Shown in pieces: positions 9,370 to 17,335 of a stretch of DNA of 64,000 nucleotides. Every line of letters starts with the position of its first letter. Position 1 is the stretch's first letter. The position numbers and the translations under genes are program-made. Where the stretch lies: contig JAWXUU010000001.1 in assembly GCA_044426085.1 (NCBI GenBank), positions 1 through 64,000 of the forward strand, in the 5' to 3' direction. The notes beneath the pieces were generated by a model. It saw nothing but the letters and a program-made list of their open reading frames with translations. It had not been told where the DNA came from and did no database searches. The stretch is from JAWXUU01 sp044426085. GTDB taxonomy: Bacteria; Bacillota; Clostridia; Christensenellales; CAMQZB01.

Positions 9370-9398
9370 ATTATACCATATCATTTAAATTAAATCAA
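9370..9398 (-). promoter_or_regulatory. Probable promoter for pheST
   Basis: On the minus strand TTGATT (9393-9398), 17 bases, TATAAT (9370-9375) with an extended TGG before the -10. It lies in the 103-base gap before pheS. No T-box leader fits in this short gap, so pheST is probably not controlled by uncharged tRNA-Phe through a T-box. Confidence 0.55.
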
Positions 9399-9420
9399 AT
9401 ATAATTTACATGAACTTTAA

Positions 9421-10815
9421 TTATAAATTATTTATAGCCCATTGTAAAACTGTCATAACAGCGAATAAGCCATTTGACAAACCATTTCCCCCACTGTTTG
9501 TATTTAAATATTCATTTTTACATTCAAATTGTTTCAACTTCTCCATCACTAGCCCTTTATTAACTTCACAAGAAAACAATGCCTTATCATTGCTTAATAA
9601 TTCCCTTAATTTCTCATTAAATACTTGACCTTTTTTAAACCAAATATCAACATCAGACGTAAATCCCATTTTCTTTCTATTTATAATTTTATTATCGATT
9701 CGTCCAGCAGCAATTTGTTTTAACCTATTTTTTGTAGGTTCCGCAAATATTTGTTCCTGGTGTTCAATACAATAATCAATCATAGCAGGTTTTAAATATG
9801 GACTTGACAATACAATATTGTTTCTCTTTGCAATCCTTTGTTCAAATCGGTAATTAGCATTACTCATAATTACAAAGTTATACACCCACCAAATATAAAA
9901 ATTTTCACTATGGTATGGATAATGCAAAATATCTAAATTTGAAATCTTGTCATACCATTGATTAAATAGCGGGTACAACTTTCTCTTCTTCGCATCTAAA
10001 AATTCATCAGTGTTCGCAGAATTTAAAAATAAATCATCTGCACCATCACCTAACAATAACGAATTAACCGATCGCTCTCTGGCATTGTTAAACAAGAATT
10101 CATATTTTAATACTATAGACATACCAAAAATTTCATGTTCAGACAAATGTCTTTCGAATGCACTTAACGCATCACTACTTGTCATCCTGATATAATTTAT
10201 TTTTTTACACTTGTTTTTTAAATAAATATCATGGTATTTATTCTCGTTTCTACCTTGTTCCACATAGATATTAACTAAATTTATCTTACTGTTAGAATCT
10301 AAAAATTCTGCAATCAATGTTGAATCCAATCCTCCACTAAACCCTATTTCCGTATTGCCAACACATTTTGTATCACTTATGCACTGCCCAAAAATTTCTT
10401 TCAACGATTTCTCCCTATACGCATCTCCCAATAATCTTATCGCATTGAAACTATACTCTGTATTTTTATCATTGATTTGCAAATAGTGACCTATAGGCAA
10501 TCTCTTAATTTCCTGATACATTGTTTTAGGTGCACAAGTAAAGCCATATTGAATAATTGTCTTTAAAGAATCCTTATCTACATTACAATCAGCAACTAAA
10601 CACTCAATATTATCAGAAATTATATTTCCCTTTACATACAATTCACACTTGCTGAAAAACGGCAAGAATAATGCATACATTCCATCATTATTTTCGCACA
10701 CACATATATTATCACTGCTTAGCCAATTATAATAAAGTTGATTAAATGAAACTTTATTATCTATGATACTTGGTGCCACTGAAAATTGCAATACCCATTT
10801 ACCTATCTTATACAT
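9421..10815 (-). CDS. Asparagine-synthetase-like amide ligase, no glutaminase Cys
   Basis: A protein of 464 residues when started at ATG 10815 (GTGGGGA just upstream); the upstream in-frame start at 10860 would overlap the preceding gene more deeply. The C-terminal domain has the ATP-pyrophosphatase P-loop GFSGGLDST and LLGDGADDLF, the two signature motifs of AsnB, beta-lactam synthetase and lasso-peptide cyclase. The N-terminal 130 residues resemble the Ntn fold but lack the Cys2 nucleophile needed to hydrolyse glutamine, as in beta-lactam synthetase and other enzymes that adenylate a carboxylate for intramolecular or ammonia-independent amide formation. Located between PheT-like genes and pheST. 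Probably an adenylating amide-bond enzyme of this pathway; substrate unknown. Confidence 0.8.
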   Translation of the reverse strand: MYKIGKWVLQFSVAPSIIDNKVSFNQLYYNWLSSDNICVCENNDGMYALFLPFFSKCELYVKGNIISDNIECLVADCNVDKDSLKTIIQYGFTCAPKTMYQEIKRLPIGHYLQINDKNTEYSFNAIRLLGDAYREKSLKEIFGQCISDTKCVGNTEIGFSGGLDSTLIAEFLDSNSKINLVNIYVEQGRNENKYHDIYLKNKCKKINYIRMTSSDALSAFERHLSEHEIFGMSIVLKYEFLFNNARERSVNSLLLGDGADDLFLNSANTDEFLDAKKRKLYPLFNQWYDKISNLDILHYPYHSENFYIWWVYNFVIMSNANYRFEQRIAKRNNIVLSSPYLKPAMIDYCIEHQEQIFAEPTKNRLKQIAAGRIDNKIINRKKMGFTSDVDIWFKKGQVFNEKLRELLSNDKALFSCEVNKGLVMEKLKQFECKNEYLNTNSGGNGLSNGLFAVMTVLQWAINNL

Positions 10816-11941
10816 TAATTCCCCACATCTTAGCAATAACACATCGCTTCTGCTTAACATTATTTTGCATTAATACATCCTGAGCAACAGTCCATATTGA
10901 AGCAATCTCCTTATCCTCAAAATTGAAAGTTATTCTTTCGCCTACTAATTTCACAACCGCTACTTCTCCCCCGTATACAGCATGCAAAATACATCTGATT
11001 TTTTCTGCAAAAATATTAATATCAAAATCATTTCCACTTTGCCATACCAATACTTCTCCATTGTATAGCCCAGCACAACTAACAAAAGAAAAATATTGGT
11101 GCGGATATCTATAACGCCTCAGCTCTCTATCAATCTCCAATATTTTTAGAGAATACTCAAATTCATTATCCTCTATTATATAATTTATATTTTGTCCACA
11201 ATATACAAAATTATTTGCCGCTAAATATCTTTGCATGGTTCCCAATATTTCATACATATCTTTTTTAATTTTTCTCAATCTTTTTCTTCTACACCCGATA
11301 ATTAATTGATAATTTGATATATCGTTTATTATATCTGAAACAATCACAATGTCCGACTTATATGGTTCACATATAATTGCTAGATTATTTATACAATAAC
11401 CGAGTTTAGGTAATACTTCATTAAATTCTTCACTTAATTCGATATAATTAAAATAGCTGTACTCTAATACATGTTTTTCTTCATACCAATTATGACATTC
11501 ATCTAACATACACGATGGAATATTCAAGCCTATTATTGTGGTCATATCAATTAGGTCACACAATAAAAACAATAGGAACCTATAAGCATGCTTATTATTA
11601 TCGAAATTTATCAATACTATATTCCCCGTAAATTCAAGCCTTATATTAAATTTACGCTCTATACTATCTAGCAAATACCCGTGAGCTAAAGATTCTATAT
11701 TCTCAAAACAAATTATTTCAACAACATTATTACCATCAATCACGACAGCATTTGATAATATTTCCTGCACAAGTTGCCTATAACATCTAACCGTCTCCCC
11801 AGTTATACTTGAATAAATTCTATATTGGGCGTTATGAGAATAATTTTCAAACCTTCCACTATTTCTATATTGCAAAATTCTACCACTATTATTTTTAATG
11901 CACAAATATTTATAAACTAAATCTAAATCAATTTTGCTCAT
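10808..11941 (-). CDS. Possible PheT-derived B5/core protein
   Basis: 377 residues with no obvious catalytic motif. Residues about 190-220 (EPYKSDIVIVSDIINDIS) resemble the PheT B5 helix pattern of the intact pheT (VPSWR.DI followed by a DIIEEIA-like helix). The following DMYEILGTMQRYLAANNF resembles the start of the PheT core. FSFVSCAGLYNG with a later FDINIFAEKIRCIL parallels the PheT core strand-helix order (IAGAFVGRDKD.. SIFKKAKGII). The first 150 residues are unrecognised. It overlaps the amide-ligase gene by 8 bases and lies 3 bases after the 233-residue gene, implying translational coupling. The relationship to PheT is an eye alignment and could be wrong; otherwise it is an unknown protein. 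Confidence 0.45.
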   Translation of the reverse strand: MSKIDLDLVYKYLCIKNNSGRILQYRNSGRFENYSHNAQYRIYSSITGETVRCYRQLVQEILSNAVVIDGNNVVEIICFENIESLAHGYLLDSIERKFNIRLEFTGNIVLINFDNNKHAYRFLLFLLCDLIDMTTIIGLNIPSCMLDECHNWYEEKHVLEYSYFNYIELSEEFNEVLPKLGYCINNLAIICEPYKSDIVIVSDIINDISNYQLIIGCRRKRLRKIKKDMYEILGTMQRYLAANNFVYCGQNINYIIEDNEFEYSLKILEIDRELRRYRYPHQYFSFVSCAGLYNGEVLVWQSGNDFDINIFAEKIRCILHAVYGGEVAVVKLVGERITFNFEDKEIASIWTVAQDVLMQNNVKQKRCVIAKMWGINV

Positions 11942-11944
11942 TCA

Positions 11945-12646
11945 TTACTCCTTAAAACACATCTCTTTTAACGACTCAATCGGTATTCCAAGCAAACAAA
12001 CGTTCTTTTTGCCAATTAAAGAATTTATACCTAGCAACTCACACCTTACAAAACCTAAAGCGCCGAAAGATTTTCCTGAGTTAACCGTACGCAATGCAAC
12101 TGCCGTTTGAGCCCACGTAAAATATGTTGGAATCAATTCATATTCTATCTCGCAATTTAATAACACTGATAATAATCCATTATAAAACTCAAGTATATCC
12201 TCCATTTTCTCATCTAAAAACATTAACTCAAATTCAATTATTAAGCGACCTCTATTCACCACATTAATACAATACAAATTTGTTAAAATTTTCATTTTTA
12301 AAACCTTATTTATTAAAACTGCAGTAGTAGTCGCAATTTCATTTTCCGTAAGATTACTACCACTCCTCTGATATTTTTTATTAAGAATGCTAGCAATTTT
12401 ACTTTGAATGCTCGCTTCCCATAATGTATCAGTACAATTTTTATTAATAACCTGTTTTTTTATTATATTAGCGTCAGGATCAACTAGTAATAAATCATTC
12501 ATACTAAACGAATCCATGTGTTTATCCAAACAAGGTACTCTTTCCCATCCCATACTTGAATTATTTAAATAAGATATGATTTTCCCAATAATATCAATCT
12601 CTGCATTAATATTAGCATTTGAATTTATATTTAATGAAATTTGCAT
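11945..12646 (-). CDS. Possible PheT core-domain fragment protein
   Basis: 233 residues with AGAGGA before ATG 12646. The C-terminal third (ILEFYNGLLSVLL ... GALGFVRCELLGIN ... KKNVCLLGIPIES) has the same order as the end of the PheT core: a helix before ELV, then IVGTIAKLGSKA, then the ACVVLFEIDLD strand of the intact subunit. No OB, B3/B4 or FDX-ACB domain is present. The gene start overlaps the end of the 500-residue PheT-like gene by 35 bases, so the two are translated together. It may be a split-off part of a PheT-like subunit. Confidence in homology is modest. Confidence 0.45.
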   Translation of the reverse strand: MQISLNINSNANINAEIDIIGKIISYLNNSSMGWERVPCLDKHMDSFSMNDLLLVDPDANIIKKQVINKNCTDTLWEASIQSKIASILNKKYQRSGSNLTENEIATTTAVLINKVLKMKILTNLYCINVVNRGRLIIEFELMFLDEKMEDILEFYNGLLSVLLNCEIEYELIPTYFTWAQTAVALRTVNSGKSFGALGFVRCELLGINSLIGKKNVCLLGIPIESLKEMCFKE

Positions 12647-14114
12647 CTCTGTCCTCTATATATACGACCAATTCATTCCAACTCATTTCGCATATAATAA
12701 AATTTATTTTATTAAAATCAAGTTTTTCGAACTTGATTTTTAAGCATTGTATATTATCATACGTTGATTGGCGCTCAACACCTATATCCATAATTCTAGA
12801 AATAATACAAATACATCTATTTATAGATCGTGCATCTCTGATTTTCATTACGAAAGCAATACGATTTTCCTCTATAATTTTATTATTTTCTAAAATAAAT
12901 ACTTTCCCCACAGAAAAATACTCATCTATAATTTCTTTATTTACTATCTTTGCCAGCTGAGGAAATATATATTCTCGCAAGTACTTTCTGCTGCCATCTA
13001 CATTAAAAGGAATTTTCGTAATTTCATCACTCCAAACCTTCAAATAAACCTCTCTAAACTTTAATTGAAGACAAAGATAATTTCTGCACAAATCAAATAC
13101 ATTATATTTTGAAACACTATGCACACACATATTACTATACGTTCTGCAAAATTTCAATATTTGCATATACCTAATTACTTCCCTAACAAACGAATATTCA
13201 TCATTTAAATCTGCCAACATACGCCAAATTGGTACTTTTACCTCAATTACTTCTCCTGCAATGATTTCTCGAACATAAAATCCAGCGATTTGCAATTTTG
13301 CAATAATTCCATCACTATCCACTTCGCATTGTGCTATTCTATGTATCTCTGTAGTCTTTAAAAAATAATGCGGCATATCAAAACATACATTTTGCTTACT
13401 TATCGATATATCCGCCTTGGATATACATTCTCCCAATATATATTTAAATCTTGAAATTGCACAATCCAGCATTTGACGATTATAATACTGCTTTGCAGTA
13501 TTATAATCGTCATTCTTTCTACAAAAGGAAATTTCTAAATTATTACAAGTACCTGTTGATAACGAGATTTCAATAATATCCGTATTTTCATTCGATTGTA
13601 TTTTTTTTGAATAAATCGGCACTCCAATTTCAAGTGTTGTATAAACACATAAAGTATCTATATTGCTTTTAAATTTGTACTCATCAAAAATCAGCTTAAT
13701 GCGCGAAAAATATTTTATACTCAAATTTTTATTGAAATCATCATCCTTCATCACTGACACAACACACGAAGATAAGTTATTTTGATCTCCATTCGCAGAA
13801 TCAATAGACAAAAAATCTATGCAATTAATTTGATTTAATTCAAAGCCAGTAAAGCATGCTATTTCTCTTGCAACACCATAGTGCCCTTTTAAATCCGGAC
13901 GAAATATGCAATCTTCCAATGTTAAAACAATATCAACCATACTAGAATCCATAGTTGCCACATCATCTATTTGAAGCAAATCCTCTCCCCCTGTCGCTAG
14001 CACTTTTTTGTCTATAACCCTACATATATTTTTATCTATAAGATCAACTATTTCATCAACACTCATCGTGCAATTATTTAAATATGATTTAACCCAATTA
14101 ATAGAAATCCTCAC
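12612..14114 (-). CDS. Degenerate PheT-like paralogue
   Basis: 500 residues, GTG start at 14114 behind AAGGGGG, the same start codon as the intact pheT. The beginning (MRISINWVKSYL) matches the PheT N-terminus, and FRPDLKGHYGVAREIACF matches the intact subunit's NRPDLWGHYGIAREL. A B5-like part follows (VKVPIWR, then FVREVIRYMQIL), then a core-like part (LREYIFPQLAKIV). The roughly 110-residue tRNA-binding OB domain of PheT is deleted and there is no FDX-ACB anticodon domain, so canonical tRNA-Phe charging is unlikely. It sits 14 bases after the PheS-like gene and the two probably form a heteromer. A role in amino-acid activation outside translation or in regulation is inference. Confidence 0.75.
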   Translation of the reverse strand: MRISINWVKSYLNNCTMSVDEIVDLIDKNICRVIDKKVLATGGEDLLQIDDVATMDSSMVDIVLTLEDCIFRPDLKGHYGVAREIACFTGFELNQINCIDFLSIDSANGDQNNLSSCVVSVMKDDDFNKNLSIKYFSRIKLIFDEYKFKSNIDTLCVYTTLEIGVPIYSKKIQSNENTDIIEISLSTGTCNNLEISFCRKNDDYNTAKQYYNRQMLDCAISRFKYILGECISKADISISKQNVCFDMPHYFLKTTEIHRIAQCEVDSDGIIAKLQIAGFYVREIIAGEVIEVKVPIWRMLADLNDEYSFVREVIRYMQILKFCRTYSNMCVHSVSKYNVFDLCRNYLCLQLKFREVYLKVWSDEITKIPFNVDGSRKYLREYIFPQLAKIVNKEIIDEYFSVGKVFILENNKIIEENRIAFVMKIRDARSINRCICIISRIMDIGVERQSTYDNIQCLKIKFEKLDFNKINFIICEMSWNELVVYIEDRDANFIKYKFKC

Positions 14115-14128
14115 CTATCATCCCCCTT

Positions 14129-14809
14129 CTACTCATGCATCATTCTTACATCTTCTATCTTAAAAATTATCCTAGCTAATTGCGATACATTAAAACAAAA
14201 TGATATGCCTATATATTCTGAAGTATCAATATGTGCCTTCTTTAGTAAATTAGGATGAATAATTCCACAAGAACATAGATTAATTCTCTTGGTGGATTCG
14301 GCAAATCTATCTCCTAAATATTTTTCTTGATATTGCACACAGTACCCAGGTTCTGCATACGGAAAAAATTTAGACATAATGATATACTTATTATCAATTT
14401 CCAATACATCTAAGACATCTGAAATTAAACCAAATAATGTAGCTAATCCACAATTGCGCCCAATACTAAAACCCTCAAATTGATAAGTGACATTATCCGC
14501 TTCATACGACGACTTGATATTTCTATACGCTTTACCAAAATACATTGCTTTAATTGGCAAAGTATTTTTTAACATTATCTCATATTGCATAGAGGAATAA
14601 TGTTTTGACAATATAAACCCTTCATTTAAAAAAAATATATCCTCATAACGTCTGGCTGGATGGATATTTGGCACATCCACTACATCAAAATTACTCTCTA
14701 TAGTGGATACATCTGAAGTGTCAAACATATCAAATCCTCTCGTTTTTAAAAATTCTTGGATTTTACAATATACTGCAGATATTGGATGATAGTACCTATT
14801 ATCAATCAT
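14129..14809 (-). CDS. Degenerate PheS catalytic-core paralogue
   Basis: 226 residues, against about 340 in PheS: the N-terminal tRNA-binding coiled coil is absent. The core can be followed: HPISAVY, NIHPARRYEDIFF, GKAYRNIKSSYEADNVTYQ (motif 2 region), FFPYAEPGYCV, and IIHPNLLKKAHIDTSEY. Key ATP-site features are changed: the motif 2 RNE reads RNI, and motif 3 (GLDRL in the intact PheS) reads NVSQL, losing the Arg. The zinc-like Cys cluster is reduced to LCSCG. The amino-acid pocket segment EPG is kept. The start overlaps the upstream gene by 8 bases. This resembles other aaRS-core paralogues (HisZ, AsnA, EpmA types) that have left translation; whether it is an enzyme or a partner subunit is unknown. 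Confidence 0.75.
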   Translation of the reverse strand: MIDNRYYHPISAVYCKIQEFLKTRGFDMFDTSDVSTIESNFDVVDVPNIHPARRYEDIFFLNEGFILSKHYSSMQYEIMLKNTLPIKAMYFGKAYRNIKSSYEADNVTYQFEGFSIGRNCGLATLFGLISDVLDVLEIDNKYIIMSKFFPYAEPGYCVQYQEKYLGDRFAESTKRINLCSCGIIHPNLLKKAHIDTSEYIGISFCFNVSQLARIIFKIEDVRMMHE

Positions 14810-16178
14810 AGCTATCCACTCCTACTCTTAAATAATCGACAAAGACAGCAACATCTTCCTTTAATAAATTTTCGTCATTTTCATCGCAAACATATTGACT
14901 ATAATCTTCCGGTCTATGCGGATTAATCCATCCTAGTATGGAACGTTTAGATACAATATGATACTGGAGCTCGCTTTTTTTAAATCCTGAAATTATACCT
15001 TTTATTTCATTTTGAAAAAGTTCTCCTTTATTAAAAAATATTTTACCAACTAATTCGTCCATATCTTTGCGATATTTTTTCAGTGTATACTCTACATTGC
15101 AATACGAACTATAAAGTTTGCGAAGATACAAACATGCATTGATTATTGCATACATTTGTTGAACTGCAGCACAGCTATAATTTTTACATAACAGCTTATC
15201 CAAATTATAATATTTTAAAATATCCGCATCATATAAAGAATCTGCCTTATGAAAAATATCGATCACTTCCTGCTCTGCACTCCCATTGCTATAAATGATT
15301 GCAGCATCCCAATCGCAGATTTCTCCCGCTAGCGTAAAATTTTGAAAATGTGTTTGTAAATTAGAATGAATAACGCCAAGTTCGACCAATAAAATTAAAT
15401 TTTTTATCATAGCGGACTCAAAGTGCGACAATAAATTGCTATACCCCTTTTTTTTAGCAATAACATCTAAATTATAACAAATATCCCCAAAACTATCTTT
15501 ATTATCTATGTATTCTTTAACAAGCTCTTGTAGCCTTATTTCGGATTTTAATAATCTAGCTAAAAGTCCCACCTTATTATCATCATAAAAAATTTTAGAC
15601 AAATTTATCTCAATCCTACCATCCAATGATTGCAATGTAATAAATTGTGATCTAACAAAATCCCCCATGGCCTGCTTATTGTGATTTCCCCAAGTGTATT
15701 TAAGCTCACCTTTATAAACCGAAATTGGCTTAGGCACAATACCGCCCTTATTGTATACATAATCAGAAAAAATCGCCTCTCTATATACTGCCCCAAAAAT
15801 TGAGTATCCTTCAGGCCTAGGATCAAAAAGTTCAATTTTATATTTGTTATCATAAAAATATTCAACTAATATTGAAAAATCTTCGACAAAGATTCTTACA
15901 CATCCACCTTTCTTAACAATACTTCTCTTATTCCAAAAATCATTCATCACTAATCGAAATTCTTCACTTCCAGCTGATGGTCCAACTCCTTTTAAAAATA
16001 AATAATCCTCCCCCACTTTCTTATAACAACCTCGCCCCATCCATGACGATTGTAAAAAAACATCTCTTTTTTGATACATTATATTATCATCTACTATACG
16101 AGCAATTTCAGAAACACTACCCGATTCCCACACTTTATCAAATCTGTTATTTTCAAAAATAAATTCTACTACATTCAT
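14802..16178 (-). CDS. Possible divergent SelO-like pseudokinase
   Basis: 458 residues. The segment FLKGVG followed by EGYSIFGAVYREAIFSDY and GGIVPKPISVY runs parallel to the SelO (UPF0061) N-terminal pattern LKGAGRTPYSR ... REFLCSEAM ... GIPTTRAL. Later VRSQF and NFTLAGEICDWDAA lie where SelO has its VAPSF and metal-binding DYGPF regions. SelO proteins transfer AMP to hydroxyl side chains. Conservation here is weak and the catalytic residues cannot be confirmed by eye. It lies downstream of murB after a 142-base gap and overlaps the PheS-like gene. Alternative: an unrelated kinase-fold protein or a family specific to this cluster. Confidence 0.4.
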   Translation of the reverse strand: MNVVEFIFENNRFDKVWESGSVSEIARIVDDNIMYQKRDVFLQSSWMGRGCYKKVGEDYLFLKGVGPSAGSEEFRLVMNDFWNKRSIVKKGGCVRIFVEDFSILVEYFYDNKYKIELFDPRPEGYSIFGAVYREAIFSDYVYNKGGIVPKPISVYKGELKYTWGNHNKQAMGDFVRSQFITLQSLDGRIEINLSKIFYDDNKVGLLARLLKSEIRLQELVKEYIDNKDSFGDICYNLDVIAKKKGYSNLLSHFESAMIKNLILLVELGVIHSNLQTHFQNFTLAGEICDWDAAIIYSNGSAEQEVIDIFHKADSLYDADILKYYNLDKLLCKNYSCAAVQQMYAIINACLYLRKLYSSYCNVEYTLKKYRKDMDELVGKIFFNKGELFQNEIKGIISGFKKSELQYHIVSKRSILGWINPHRPEDYSQYVCDENDENLLKEDVAVFVDYLRVGVDSYD

Positions 16179-16321
16179 TATAAATCTCCTAATATGTTTA
16201 ATTTATAGGTCATATATAAAATATCAATTTATATGCATTGTATTCAAATGCAAAACATGCTCTCTTGGCATACAAACACGCCATTTTTTAGCTTATAAAA
16301 TCTCGGCTATTTATCACTCTT

Positions 16322-17335
16322 CTACAATTTTATTGCTTCTTTTATTCTACATATTTCACCTACTTCTGTTGGAATATTATACCCTATAACATTAACTTCC
16401 GTAACCAAACTTACCCCATATTCTTCATGGATTTTATCATGAAGCCATTTGACAGCAAAAAACCAATCTTGACTATTAGAATGTTCTGAGATATTACATA
16501 GAAAATTCGCATGTTTTGATGACACACAAAATTTATTACAAATCACAGCACCTTTTAAACCCATTTTTTCAATTAGTGCACCTGCTGGAACCTTAAATCC
16601 AAACTCACTATTAATAACCGCAACGCCCTTCCCCTTTAAATAATTTACACAATTATTGTCTTTCGTAAAATAAGGCAAAAATAGCGAACCAGAATTAGGA
16701 TATTTAATAGGATCAGGAAATTTACGCACTCGCATATCTTTAATTTTCTTTATTGCAAGATTTAAACTAATATATTTATCATTAATGCATATCATATTAT
16801 GTGTAAGTTTATTCGAACTAATAAAGGTTGCAGAAATTATTAAGTATCTATTGGCGTTTTTCATAAACACGCTTGATCTATAACTAAATTCACAATCACT
16901 CTTGCAAAATTCTATAATTTTTTGTTGCTCACTATCCCAACAAATAACCTTATCTATAAATTGAGATATACAAAAATTAAAAGCCCCTGAATTTTGAAAT
17001 ATTGCACCCCCAACGGTTCCCGGTATGCCTGATAAATAAATAATTTCATAGCTATCAGTTCTTGATAATACATCTATTAATTGAGATAACAACACCCCTG
17101 CGGTAACATGCACAATTAATTTATCTTTCAAATACTCCACCTTCATATTTGCATTTGATTTAAGTAAACATAACTTATCTCCCCAAAGAACCACATTGCT
17201 TCCTTCACCTAAAACCACATAATCTTGATTCCCATTTGCCAATCTAACAATATCATCGATATCACTATACCAACTTATTAACTCAATATTTGAATCTAAA
17301 GCTATAGAAGTATAATTATAATTTTTCCAATTCAT
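16322..17335 (-). CDS. murB: UDP-N-acetylenolpyruvoylglucosamine reductase (MurB-like)
   Basis: A 337-residue FAD enzyme of the MurB family. It shows the FAD-binding GEGSNVV and GIPGTVGGAIFQNSGAF motifs, FSYRSSVF with the catalytic Arg, PNSGSLFLPYF with the proton-donor Ser, and the C-terminal TEVNVIG Glu. The YRSS and GSLF regions resemble the E. coli (type I) form. Normal chemistry is NADPH reduction of the enolpyruvyl ether of UDP-GlcNAc to UDP-MurNAc in the cytoplasm. It overlaps the MurA-Nudix gene by 20 bases, so both steps toward a UDP-MurNAc-like product are coupled. In this cluster it may serve a specialised nucleotide-sugar pathway instead of wall synthesis. Confidence 0.85.
   Translation of the reverse strand: MNWKNYNYTSIALDSNIELISWYSDIDDIVRLANGNQDYVVLGEGSNVVLWGDKLCLLKSNANMKVEYLKDKLIVHVTAGVLLSQLIDVLSRTDSYEIIYLSGIPGTVGGAIFQNSGAFNFCISQFIDKVICWDSEQQKIIEFCKSDCEFSYRSSVFMKNANRYLIISATFISSNKLTHNMICINDKYISLNLAIKKIKDMRVRKFPDPIKYPNSGSLFLPYFTKDNNCVNYLKGKGVAVINSEFGFKVPAGALIEKMGLKGAVICNKFCVSSKHANFLCNISEHSNSQDWFFAVKWLHDKIHEEYGVSLVTEVNVIGYNIPTEVGEICRIKEAIKL

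Noticed and set aside
9318..9420. T-box leader upstream of pheST
   Set aside because: The 103-base gap is too short and shows no T-box consensus or tRNA-like specifier stem.
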